Below, in pieces: positions 25,931-33,814 of a DNA stretch of 49,096 nt. The notes beneath the pieces are model-generated. The model did not search any database. It was given only the letters and a program-made list of their open reading frames with translations, and was not told where the DNA came from. This DNA comes from Companilactobacillus crustorum JCM 15951 (GTDB lineage Bacteria > Bacillota > Bacilli > Lactobacillales > Lactobacillaceae), in NCBI RefSeq assembly GCF_001434585.1, contig NZ_AZDB01000015.1, forward strand, positions 1 through 49,096, read 5' to 3'. Every line of letters starts with the position of its first letter. The stretch's first letter is position 1. The translations under genes were made by a program, and so were the position numbers.

Positions 25931-26770
25931 ATGTTTTTAGGTTCAGTGATTTATGATAAAAGACGTAGTTTAAATTTAACGCAAAATGATTTGGCAAATG
26001 GTGTCTGTAATCAAAATACTATTAGTAAAATGGAAAAGCATAGTATGACACCTCAAATCGATGTTTTAATTAAGATTTGTCAACGCTTGGATTTATCGTT
26101 AAATGATGTTTTCAGTGATTTTTCGAGTGATACCAAAAATGAACAAGTATTTGTTCTTGATTCGATTGAAGAGGACGTTTTGCTTAATGAACTTGATGAA
26201 GTAAATGAAAAATTATCGCTCATTAAGAACAATGTTGATGCTAAAGACAATGTCCAGTATGATTTCATTAAAGGTGCCCTTGAATTTCAAAAGGGGAATT
26301 TGGAAGTAAGTTCTTTTAATCTTGATAAAGTTCTTCAAGGGACTAAGTCAGATAATACCAATATTTATACATTAATATCATATTTGATTAAAGGTATGAT
26401 TTATCAGAAACAAGATCATGCGGATATTGCTGACTATTATTGTAATTTAATTGCTCAATCTCTTAAGGAGAATCTTAATATTGCTAATGCTTCCGGAGTT
26501 GAAATGTTATATTTGTGTAATTCATTAGGGCAATTGTATTTAAATTTAAAACAATATTCAAATGCAGAAAGTATTTCCAAAAGAGGTATAGAATACGCAA
26601 ATGAAAACCATTTATCGTATTTTATTGATGAGCTGAGTTATTTGGTGGCTTTATCAAACAAACAAGATCAGGGTAACAAAAAAGAATTCGAAAAATATAA
26701 AGATATTTCGTATTATACAGCAGAACTTTTAAACAATAAAAAATTACAAAATAAACTTCAAAAAGACTAG
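25931..26770 (+). CDS. XRE-TPR (RRNPP-like) transcriptional regulator
   Basis: This is a 279-residue regulator. Residues 5-63 form a Cro/C1-type helix-turn-helix (SLNLTQNDLANGVCNQNTISKME). The remainder is helical with TPR-like pairs, for example FIKGALEFQKGNLEVSSFNLD and NSLGQLYLNLKQYSNAESISKRGIEYA. This is the plan of PlcR, PrgX and Rgg proteins, which bind short imported peptides. GAGG precedes the ATG. It is divergent from the micro-peptide/kinase/regulator operon, 139 bases from the micro-gene start, and the intergenic region holds paired repeats. The pairing makes it a candidate receptor or regulator for the micro-peptide. A peptide-independent role is also possible. Confidence 0.85.
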   Translation: MFLGSVIYDKRRSLNLTQNDLANGVCNQNTISKMEKHSMTPQIDVLIKICQRLDLSLNDVFSDFSSDTKNEQVFVLDSIEEDVLLNELDEVNEKLSLIKNNVDAKDNVQYDFIKGALEFQKGNLEVSSFNLDKVLQGTKSDNTNIYTLISYLIKGMIYQKQDHADIADYYCNLIAQSLKENLNIANASGVEMLYLCNSLGQLYLNLKQYSNAESISKRGIEYANENHLSYFIDELSYLVALSNKQDQGNKKEFEKYKDISYYTAELLNNKKLQNKLQKD

Positions 26771-26792
26771 TTAACAGAATTAGTCTTTTTTT
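26760..26792 (+). terminator. terminator of the XRE-TPR gene
   Basis: AAAAGACTA (26761-26769) pairs with TAGTCTTTT from 26781, followed by more T. Confidence 0.85.
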
Positions 26793-26958
26793 GTGCTGTA
26801 AAGTTTTATCATATTATTTTATAAAAGTAGTGGAAAGATATATTTCACAAGTATATACTGCAAAAGTGTTTTATTTATCACAATCAATGCAGATTCGGCG
26901 GGAGTATTTTTATTCGTTACAGAAACTATAATGCTTTTATGTACACCTTTTTGAGACA

Positions 26959-27120
26959 ATGGATAGCATGTATTGGATAATCGGTACGCCCATTCTCGGA
27001 TGTTTCTTGCATTTGATAATGTTATGGATATTAATGGATTCACTCGCAAGATTAGTTCTAATAAACAAATGGTTACCTAATCATGTTGATGAGCATGGAG
27101 TAATAAAAGAGAAAAATTAA
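26959..27120 (+). CDS. possible small membrane protein or gene remnant
   Basis: A 53-codon frame begins MDSMYWIIGT, has one hydrophobic segment (about 5-32), and ends in a charged tail (HVDEHGVIKEKN). No clear ribosome site precedes it. The frame just upstream (about 26870-26953) reads as plausible hydrophobic protein and stops shortly before, so the pair may be a decayed gene with a frameshift. The opposite strand is also open for 76 codons, without a ribosome site. Nothing else is seen in 26793-27134. Confidence 0.2.
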   Translation: MDSMYWIIGTPILGCFLHLIMLWILMDSLARLVLINKWLPNHVDEHGVIKEKN

Positions 27121-27134
27121 TCCGAACACCTAAT

Positions 27135-27184
27135 AAAAAAAGAATCTCTCAACTTGGATTATTCCAAGTTAAGAGATTCTTTTT
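27135..27184. terminator. twin terminator overlapping the end of the broken glycosyltransferase gene
   Basis: This is the same hairpin as at 23587-23635, with one base changed in the loop and the same C-A mismatch in the stem. On the minus strand the final codons and stop of the glycosyltransferase-like frame (ending SLNLE) lie within the stem. Confidence 0.9.
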
Positions 27185-27938
27185 CCTTTGGGGCGAAGGA
27201 TCGAATTAATTCGATCGATTTATAAAGTCCCAAGCTACCTATAATGGCAATGACTGGTAAAAATTCAATCCGATAACGTCCTTGGACTTCGATCAATAAT
27301 TGAACGACTGCTAAGGCCATGAGCGGTAATAATAGTAAATAAAGATTGTCACTGAATTTAGTTTTGAATAATTCTAGAGAACCAATCCAGGAAAAGATAA
27401 TTAAGATTATTGAACCGATATACGCTGAATAATTAACTAAATCAAAAGTTTTTTGTGAATGGTTTAAATTAAAATTAGTAGAATCGGTTGCCATGGTTCT
27501 TGAGGACCAGAGCAGTTGCGTTTTATTAACAAAGAGTCGTAGCCAAGAATGATGTTGATTCAAAAAGGTACGTTCTCTTTTTACTTGTGCTTTCTCAACG
27601 TTATTCATTTCATTTCGAGATTTGCTAGGATCAATGAAGCGGTTTAAATCGGGCGAATAAGCACCATTAGAATCATAATTTAAACCAGTTACGAACTTCC
27701 ATTCTGAATCGCGGTTAGAAAGACCATATTCATTGATACCGGAAGCTTTGATGCCCCAACCAGCTAAAGAGAAGAGTAAAAAGTAAATTGCAAGAGTAGC
27801 TAAGATTTTAAGCGATGATTGATAATTGTGTTGTTTCCAAAACTTTATTAGTAAGCCAAAAACAATAATTCCAGCAACAACTACTGGTCCGATGGGTCTA
27901 ACGATACAACCAAGGGCTAGGGTAACTCCTGCTAACAA
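27159..27938 (-). pseudogene. C-terminal part of a broken GT39-like membrane protein gene
   Basis: This frame continues the upstream fragment in the same phase after one TAG codon (27939-27941). It encodes 259 residues with about six hydrophobic helices and an outside loop containing ESEWKFVTGL-like and FNLNHSQKTF segments. Together the fragments make a polytopic protein of about 488 residues, typical for family-39-like lipid-linked glycosyltransferases. The junction region GVTLALGCIVRPIG resembles the conserved helix and R-P-x-G segment of that group. A TTG directly after the TAG could restart translation, but no ribosome site is nearby. The C-terminal codons overlap the terminator stem. I read it as an inactivated gene; readthrough or a sequencing error is possible. 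Confidence 0.7.
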
Positions 27939-28622
27939 CTAATACTTGGTTTTGTCGAGCATTAGTAAATAGAAGGTTAAGAGAAACATTAATGATCCTA
28001 GATATTGGTTACTCGTTTGAACATTTAATGCAAACCAGTCTAAGTCAATCATTAATAGTAAAACAGCCAAACGTGCCATACGTATATTATGAAAGACTTT
28101 ATTAACTGTTAAATAAGTTACATATAAAATAAGAGCTTGATAAATTACGTTTAAAAATTGAATTACAAAGATGTGGTAGCCAAAGATTTTTACGACTCCT
28201 ACAACGTAGACGAAAAAGCCTGTCTGATAAGCATATTTAGAAAAATAATCGTTGTCGTCTTGATAAAGAGGGTTCCCGACCTCATAATTAAAAGCCCGCG
28301 ACCAGAAATTACCATAATCACTCACTTGCAAATTAGGAACAACGGTAATCCAATAGGTGGCAATGATCATAAAAATAGCAATCATTGTTATTAGGATAAG
28401 CGCATTGAGCTTTTTATCATCGGTGGATATTCTAGTTAATCCATAACCGACTAAAAGAACGAGTAAAAAGGCTACGATAATTAATGGTAAATTTCTTATT
28501 GGTAATTGAAAAAGAAAATTTTGATAATAAAATTTCAGCATTAATAAAAAGACAACTGTTGTGAACTCAGCCATGCAAATCAAAATGGTTTTATTGGTAA
28601 TTTTTGATAAATTTTCGATGAT
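27939..28622 (-). pseudogene. N-terminal part of the broken GT39-like membrane protein gene
   Basis: This is the first half of a glycosyltransferase-like membrane protein, stopped by an in-frame TAG. It has about six hydrophobic segments and an acidic outside loop (DYGNFWSRAF, then NPLYQDDNDYFSKYAY) such as precedes the catalytic Asp in GT39/ArnT-like enzymes. The start is unclear. AAGAGGG is found before ATA, ATC and ATC codons (28625, 28622, 28619) and gives an N-terminus IENLSKITNKT, while the first TTG (28583) and ATG (28574) have no ribosome site and sit inside the first helix. Both the start and the mid-gene stop look damaged, consistent with decay. Intact homologues add sugars to wall polymers or lipids. 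Confidence 0.65.
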
Positions 28623-28625
28623 TAT

Positions 28626-28902
28626 CCCTCTTGAATGAAAAAATGATTAATAGAATAATTAATCCCCGATAACTATTAATTATATTCATAATAACATAGT
28701 ATATTTTATGATAATTAAAGAAAGAAAAATTTAAAGCATTGTTTAAGATTTATACAGATTGTAATGCAAAAAGTTTAGTTGAGATATAGTAGTTTTTGTA
28801 ATGAGGTTTATAGAGTTGTAGTCAGAGTATCTGATATTGGGGATAGCGGTATGAATGACTGATATAAATCTCGGAGAATTACGGTTTATGTAAAATAGGT
28901 TT
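28626..28902. other. intergenic region without a recognised gene
   Basis: This AT-rich stretch lies between two minus-strand genes. I find no frame with a ribosome site, no RNA family and no strong repeat. It may hold the promoter of the broken glycosyltransferase gene. Confidence 0.5.
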
Positions 28903-28936
28903 AAAAAAAACACCTCGCTTAGAGGTGCTTTTTTAT
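28903..28936 (-). terminator. terminator of the membrane protein gene at 28933
   Basis: CACCTC (28911-28916) pairs with GAGGTG (28922-28927) around five bases. T runs occur on the minus strand after the stem. Confidence 0.8.
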
Positions 28937-29556
28937 TTAGTTTTATGTGAATCCTCAGCAGCTATTCGAACAAATTTATCTTTTTTGAATAATTTTTGTT
29001 GCGCTAACGGGGACATATGAGCAATCCAAAAAGTGTAACTAAAACTGGTAAATGATGTTAAAGCCCAAATAATCCAGCTAGTATGGGAGCTGCCAACAAA
29101 ACGGCTAAAGCTAAAGAGGTCAGCCATAACTTCTTCTAAAAAGACATCCCAAATTTTAAGAGGCGTGATAATCTCGTGTAAATAAAGTGCCTCAATAAAT
29201 ATCTGGACAAGAAGGACGATTAACCATCCATAGAGGTAGTGACGTCCACCTTGAGCAGTGACAACTTTTTTATAAATAGGTACTTCTTGACCATTTTGAT
29301 CTCTAAAAAATGTGTTTGAAGTTTCCTCTAATCGAATTTTGGTATATGAGGCCTGATAATAGCCAATAGCTGCAGCAAATAATAATAAAGCTACGATAAT
29401 AACTATATTAAGACTGCTCCATTTAATAGTATTGAAGAACTGGTAAAGGGTTAATCCGGGGATGATCCAAAAACTAATTCTAGAAATGGAACTGAATTCG
29501 AATTGATCACGGATAAAATAAATAACAATTAAGGCAGTAACAAATGGTGGTATCAT
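28933..29556 (-). CDS. polytopic membrane protein of unknown function
   Basis: This is a protein of about 207 residues with five or six hydrophobic helices. A charged cytoplasmic segment in the middle (YTKIRLEETSNTFFRDQNGQ) and a basic tail (KKDKFVRIAAEDSHKTK) are visible. The ATG at 29556 follows GAGGGG; a longer frame to 29595 overlaps that site. Length and layout recall CcdC-like DUF1453 proteins, but I see no diagnostic residue, so no function is assigned. It has its own terminator and is not clearly linked to its neighbours; the copper operon downstream runs the other way. Confidence 0.65.
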   Translation of the reverse strand: MIPPFVTALIVIYFIRDQFEFSSISRISFWIIPGLTLYQFFNTIKWSSLNIVIIVALLLFAAAIGYYQASYTKIRLEETSNTFFRDQNGQEVPIYKKVVTAQGGRHYLYGWLIVLLVQIFIEALYLHEIITPLKIWDVFLEEVMADLFSFSRFVGSSHTSWIIWALTSFTSFSYTFWIAHMSPLAQQKLFKKDKFVRIAAEDSHKTK

Positions 29557-29700
29557 AATAATTTCCCCTCGCTTAAAGTAGTCACAGCATAGCATATTAT
29601 TAATATTTGGGATGTCACAATAAAATAAATTGTCTATAAATTATTGATTTTGGCATGAAAAAAAACTAATCATCAAGCGCATTTCTTTACAATTTATATT

Positions 29701-29743
29701 TACAGTTGTAAACTGTATTTTGTTGAGAAGGATTACAAACGTA
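29701..29743. promoter_or_regulatory. two cop boxes (CopY operators)
   Basis: TACAGTTGTA (29701-29710) matches the TACANNTGTA cop box exactly. TACAAACGTA (29734-29743) matches with one base changed. Both lie just before the copY start, as in other lactic acid bacteria. Confidence 0.9.
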
Positions 29744-29765
29744 AACTTTGAAAGGAGAAGTCACC

Positions 29766-30194
29766 ATGAAAGAAGTAGAGTCTATGAGTCGTGCTGAATG
29801 GCAAGTAATGAGGATCATTTGGACGTTGGGTCAGGCAACTAGCAAACAAGTAATTGAGATTTTGGAGCGGAAGACTGATTGGAAATCTGCCACAATTAAA
29901 ACTTTGATCGGTCGCTTACAAAAGAAAAATTTTCTTCAAGCTGATGAGACTAACCGCCCTTATGTTTACAAGCCATTGATATCTGAGAATGCAGCTATTC
30001 ATGAGAGTGTAACGGAACTATTCGATAATCTTTGTTGTATGAAAAAGGGTATGGCAATTGATGATTTGATCAATAATTCGGAGATTTCTCAAAGCGACAT
30101 TGTTAAGATTATGCAGACCCTGAATCAAAAGGTAAAAACAGCACCTGAAACGGTCAACTGCAATTGTTTGGAGGCGGATTTGAATGAAGAATGA
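29766..30194 (+). CDS. copY: CopY/TcrY family copper-responsive repressor
   Basis: This is a copper-sensing repressor of 142 residues of the BlaI/MecI winged-helix type. The DNA-binding domain is at 5-75 (SRAEWQVMRIIWTLGQATSKQV, then WKSATIKTLIGRLQKKNFL). The C-terminus ends CNCLEADLNEE, so only one C-x-C pair is present. Classical CopY has C-x-C-x4-C-x-C for copper/zinc exchange. The ATG at 29766 follows AAAGGAGAAG; an in-frame TTG at 29748 overlaps that site. Two cop boxes lie upstream and copB starts 11 bases before its stop, so the two form an operon. Copper sensing is supported by context; the single pair may alter metal affinity. Confidence 0.9.
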   Translation: MKEVESMSRAEWQVMRIIWTLGQATSKQVIEILERKTDWKSATIKTLIGRLQKKNFLQADETNRPYVYKPLISENAAIHESVTELFDNLCCMKKGMAIDDLINNSEISQSDIVKIMQTLNQKVKTAPETVNCNCLEADLNEE

Positions 30195-32235
30195 AAAAAT
30201 GGACGATATGAAAATGGATATGGACCACTCTAAGATGGACATGTCTGGCAACAACGGTCATATGATGATGCACGGTGGTCATATGATGGATATGGGGGAC
30301 TTGAGACAGAAATTCTGGATCTCACTTGTTTTGGCAATACCAGTATTTATTTTATCGCCATTTATGGGTCTGCACCTGCCATTCCAATTTCAATTTCCTG
30401 GTTCAGATTGGTTGGTTTTGATACTAGCCACAATTCTTTATTTCTATGGTGGTAAGCCATTTATTACTGGTGCTCGGGGCGAATTGGCTGAAAAGAAGCC
30501 AGCAATGATGACATTGATTACAATGGGAATTAGTGTAGCTTATATCTACAGTTTATATGCCTTTGTAGAAAATAATTTGTTGAAATCTTCCACGCATGTG
30601 ATGGACTTTTTCTGGGAATTAGCTTCCTTGATCGTGATTATGTTGTTAGGTCATTGGATCGAAATGAAATCAACCATGAGTGCCGGCAATGCTTTGCAAA
30701 AGATTGCTTCCTTAGTACCTAATCAAGTTCATATGGTACATGACGATATGACAATGGATCATGATATTTCTATGGTAAAAGCTGGCGATATTGTTGAAAT
30801 TCGAGCTGGTGAATCCGTACCATTGGATGGATATATTATTAGCGGCGAAAGTTACATCAATGAATCTTTGATCACTGGTGAGTCTAAAGCGGTCAAAAAA
30901 GAATTAGGCAGTAAGGTAGTCGGTGGTTCTATCAACGGTGAGGGTACTATTAGAATTAAAGTTGATAAGGCTGCAGGAGAGGGTTACCTTTCTCAAATTA
31001 GTAAATTAGTTTCTGATGCACAGAGTAGTCGTTCTAAGTCGCAATTGTTGGCTGATCGTGTTTCAGGCTGGTTATTCTATGCCGCCTTAACAGTCGGGAT
31101 TATTGCTTTTGTCTACTGGTTGATTTTCGGTGATATGAATACAGCTTTGAATCGATTGGTAACTGTTTTAGTTATTGCTTGTCCACATGCTTTAGGATTA
31201 GCTATTCCGTTAGTTATGTCGCGCAGTACTTCAATTGCAGCAACTAATGGTTTGATTATTCGTAATAATCAGGCTATGGAAAATAGTCGCAAGATTGATT
31301 ATGTAGCAATGGACAAGACTGGTACTTTGACTGAGGGAAAGTTTACTGTTAATGGACTTCAAAGTATTGATGAATCGATTGATGATCAAAAGTTATTGGC
31401 AATTATTGCTGGAATTGAAAGCGGCTCTAGTCATCCCATTGCCAGCAGTGTAGTGCAATATGCTAAAGATCAAAAGGCAACACCAATTGTTTTGGATAAT
31501 ATTCAGGCAATTAAGGGTTATGGTATGAGTGGAACATTAAATAATCAAGATTATTATTTGATCAACATGAAATACTTAAATGAACATAAAATCACTTTAG
31601 ATAAGAAATACATTCAAACATATTTGGATAAGGGCAATACAATTAGTTACTTAGTTTCAAATCAAAAAGTTTTAGGATTTGTTGCCTTAGGTGATCGTAT
31701 TAAAAAGAATACGATTGAATTTATTAAAGAATTAAAATCAAGAAATATCACGCCAATTATGTTGACGGGGGATAATAAGGAAGCTGCGGCTATAATGGCT
31801 AAACAGATGGGCATTGACGAATTTCGTGCCGAATTATTACCCGAAGACAAGCATCAAGTTATCAAGCAATTAGAGGTTCAAGGACATCATGTTTTGATGG
31901 TTGGTGATGGAATCAATGATGCACCGAGTTTAGCTTCTGCAACTATTGGTGTTGCTATTGGAGCCGGGACCGATGTAGCGATTGATTCAGCAGATGTGGT
32001 TTTATACAATAGTGATCCAAGTGATATCATCAAGTTTTTGAAGTTATCGCACAATACTTATCGCAAGACAGTTGAGAATTTGTGGTGGGGAGCAGGCTAT
32101 AATATTATAGCTATTCCATTGGCTGCTGGAATTCTCGCTGGAGTAGGCTTCGTTTTGAGTCCAGCTGTTGGGGCAATTGTTATGTCGCTCTCAACGGTAG
32201 TAGTTGCGATTAACGCATTAACATTAAAAATGTAA
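30184..32235 (+). CDS. copB: CopB-type P1B copper-exporting ATPase
   Basis: This is a 683-residue P-type ATPase that exports copper, and possibly silver. The N-terminus is a Met/His-rich segment (MDMDHSKMDM ... MMMHGGHMM) that probably collects metal in place of a classical HMA domain. Six to eight helices are visible. The metal motif in the sixth helix is CPH (IACPHALGLA), the CopB subclass mark. Other motifs are the phosphatase TGES, the phosphorylation site DKTGTLTEG, SSHP and the hinge MVGDGINDAPSL. It overlaps copY by 11 bases. No CopA, CopZ chaperone or multicopper oxidase is beside it. It ends with a perfect terminator. Confidence 0.95.
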   Translation: MKNEKMDDMKMDMDHSKMDMSGNNGHMMMHGGHMMDMGDLRQKFWISLVLAIPVFILSPFMGLHLPFQFQFPGSDWLVLILATILYFYGGKPFITGARGELAEKKPAMMTLITMGISVAYIYSLYAFVENNLLKSSTHVMDFFWELASLIVIMLLGHWIEMKSTMSAGNALQKIASLVPNQVHMVHDDMTMDHDISMVKAGDIVEIRAGESVPLDGYIISGESYINESLITGESKAVKKELGSKVVGGSINGEGTIRIKVDKAAGEGYLSQISKLVSDAQSSRSKSQLLADRVSGWLFYAALTVGIIAFVYWLIFGDMNTALNRLVTVLVIACPHALGLAIPLVMSRSTSIAATNGLIIRNNQAMENSRKIDYVAMDKTGTLTEGKFTVNGLQSIDESIDDQKLLAIIAGIESGSSHPIASSVVQYAKDQKATPIVLDNIQAIKGYGMSGTLNNQDYYLINMKYLNEHKITLDKKYIQTYLDKGNTISYLVSNQKVLGFVALGDRIKKNTIEFIKELKSRNITPIMLTGDNKEAAAIMAKQMGIDEFRAELLPEDKHQVIKQLEVQGHHVLMVGDGINDAPSLASATIGVAIGAGTDVAIDSADVVLYNSDPSDIIKFLKLSHNTYRKTVENLWWGAGYNIIAIPLAAGILAGVGFVLSPAVGAIVMSLSTVVVAINALTLKM

Positions 32236-32261
32236 TTTAAGTTGTATATCAATTTTAAATA

Positions 32262-32320
32262 TATAAAAGTAGGCTCAAATGACTAGATGTTAAAAGTCAT
32301 TTGAGCCTACTTTGCTTTTG
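32262..32320 (+). terminator. copYB terminator
   Basis: AAAGTAGGCTCAAATGAC (32267-32284) pairs perfectly with 32296-32313 around an 11-base loop. The tail is T-rich but broken by G and C. Confidence 0.9.
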
Positions 32321-32521
32321 CTGAATAAAATCGATTAATACTAAAATAATATTCTTTTATAATATAAATTATTTTTGTGCAAAAAGATATTAAAATTGAA
32401 TAGTAATTAATCAAATAACAGAATAATAATTATCAAAAAATGTATCTAAAAAGCGTTAAATGTTGAAAAAAATAATGCAACATAATAGACTATATGTGAT
32501 TATAAGGGCAGGTGACAGGAA

Positions 32522-32749
32522 ATGGCAACAATCTCTCTTTACTTAAGTAGTCAGGATAAAAAACTAATTAAAAATTATGCTAAATCTAAAAATATGAGTG
32601 CGTCGGATTTCTTGCGCTCAGTGGCAATTGAAAAGATAGAGGACGATTTAGATAATCAAATTTATGAGAAGTCGCTTCAAGAATATCGAGATAATCCACA
32701 AGATGTATCTTTAGATGCACTCAGAAAAGAGTTGAGTTTATATTGTTGA
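32522..32749 (+). CDS. ribbon-helix-helix RelB/DUF6290-type antitoxin-like protein
   Basis: This is a 75-residue protein. The first 45 residues form a ribbon-helix-helix domain (ATISLYLSSQDKKLIKNYAK, then NMSASDFLRSVAIEKIED). The acidic C-terminal helix (YEKSLQEYRDNPQDVSLDAL) looks like the toxin-binding tail of RelB/DUF6290 antitoxins. GGTGACAGG precedes the ATG. In most loci a RelE-type toxin gene follows directly. Here only nine further codons are open and a terminator follows at once, so no toxin is present. It may be an orphan antitoxin or a small regulator. Confidence 0.8.
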   Translation: MATISLYLSSQDKKLIKNYAKSKNMSASDFLRSVAIEKIEDDLDNQIYEKSLQEYRDNPQDVSLDALRKELSLYC

Positions 32750-32773
32750 ATACTCGTAGCAATGATAAAGAAT

Positions 32774-32809
32774 AAACACCCATGGGCTTTTTGCTTATGG
32801 GTGTTTTAG
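32774..32809. terminator. terminator between the RHH gene and bceS
   Basis: AACACCCAT (32775-32783) pairs with ATGGGTGTT (32797-32805). T-rich flanks on both strands let it serve both converging genes. Confidence 0.8.
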
Positions 32810-32810
32810 T

Positions 32811-33803
32811 TTATTTATAATATGGCAAATCAAGAAAGGTAATAATGGTTTCTGTACCTTCATTAAGTTGCGATTCAACGCGGATAGCATGACCTAACTT
32901 GTCAGTCATTTTCTTAACTAAATACAGTCCCATTCCAGTAGATTTACTACCAGATTTACGGCCATTGCTACCGGTAAAACCTTTATTAAAGATTCGTTTG
33001 ATATCTTGATCGACAATTCCGATACCGTTGTCTTTAATGTGCAAAGCAATATTATTATCAGTTGTAGTTGAAAAAATTGAAATCTTGCCACCTTGGTCAG
33101 TATATTTTAGACTGTTAGAAAGAATTTGATTAATGATGAAACTGAGCCATTTTTCATCAGTTAGAACTTTCTTGTTGGTAACATTTAAATCAATTCCAAT
33201 ACGTTTACTGATAAAAAGTCGTTTGTTAGTTCTGATACAGGATTTAACAATATCATTTAAATCTTGTTCTTGAATCAAATAATCGTTTGAAAAATTATTT
33301 AAACGAGCAAAGTAAAGAGCCTGATCCACTAAATAATCAATTTGATCCAATTCTTCAGCAACTAGTTGTTTGTCTAGCTCATCATCTTGAGATAACTTTA
33401 AAGCTGCCAAAGGTACTTTAATATCGTGGACCCAAGATTCAGTGTATTCACGCTGATCTTTTTGATTTTGATATAGTTCAGTTAATTCGTTACGATATTC
33501 CAATGAAATATTATTGATTTTGTTTTGAATAAATTTTTGTTCATTGTTATTGGCACCAAATAGTTCTTTAGAAAGATCATTTTGATAGTTATCTAATTGT
33601 TTGTACCAATTTTTTTTATGAATATAAGAAATGGCCAAATTAGCGGTTAAAAAAATTAGAGCTAGAATCCATGTATAGATGAGAGTTCCCATGTGAAAAT
33701 GGACACGCGGATCTAGGAAGAAGACTAATTCTACAAAAGTCATCCCTATCAAAACAATAATAATTGAATAGATGTGATCGCGTAAATATTTTAGAAATGT
33801 CAT
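32811..33803 (-). CDS. bceS: BceS-type intramembrane-sensing histidine kinase
   Basis: This is a 330-residue kinase of the peptide-antibiotic-sensing type. Two helices with almost no outside loop (about 12-32 and 38-58) mark it as an intramembrane sensor that needs its ABC partner. The phospho-acceptor His lies in SWVHDIKVPLAALKL. The ATPase domain has the N box INQILSNSLKY, GIGIVDQDI and the G box GSKSTGMGLYL. The ATG is at 33803. It is downstream of bceR on the same strand with an 11-base gap, and the bceAB pair is divergent. In this family the transporter detects bacitracin-like or lantibiotic peptides and the kinase relays it. Confidence 0.9.
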   Translation of the reverse strand: MTFLKYLRDHIYSIIIVLIGMTFVELVFFLDPRVHFHMGTLIYTWILALIFLTANLAISYIHKKNWYKQLDNYQNDLSKELFGANNNEQKFIQNKINNISLEYRNELTELYQNQKDQREYTESWVHDIKVPLAALKLSQDDELDKQLVAEELDQIDYLVDQALYFARLNNFSNDYLIQEQDLNDIVKSCIRTNKRLFISKRIGIDLNVTNKKVLTDEKWLSFIINQILSNSLKYTDQGGKISIFSTTTDNNIALHIKDNGIGIVDQDIKRIFNKGFTGSNGRKSGSKSTGMGLYLVKKMTDKLGHAIRVESQLNEGTETIITFLDLPYYK

Positions 33804-33814
33804 AATTTACCTCA

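Noticed and set aside
26819-27049. 76-codon open frame on the minus strand
   Set aside because: TTG start without a ribosome site, on the opposite strand to a weak plus-strand frame; composition is not clearly that of a protein.
32750-32776. RelE-like toxin partner of the RHH protein
   Set aside because: Only nine codons are open before a stop and a terminator follows.
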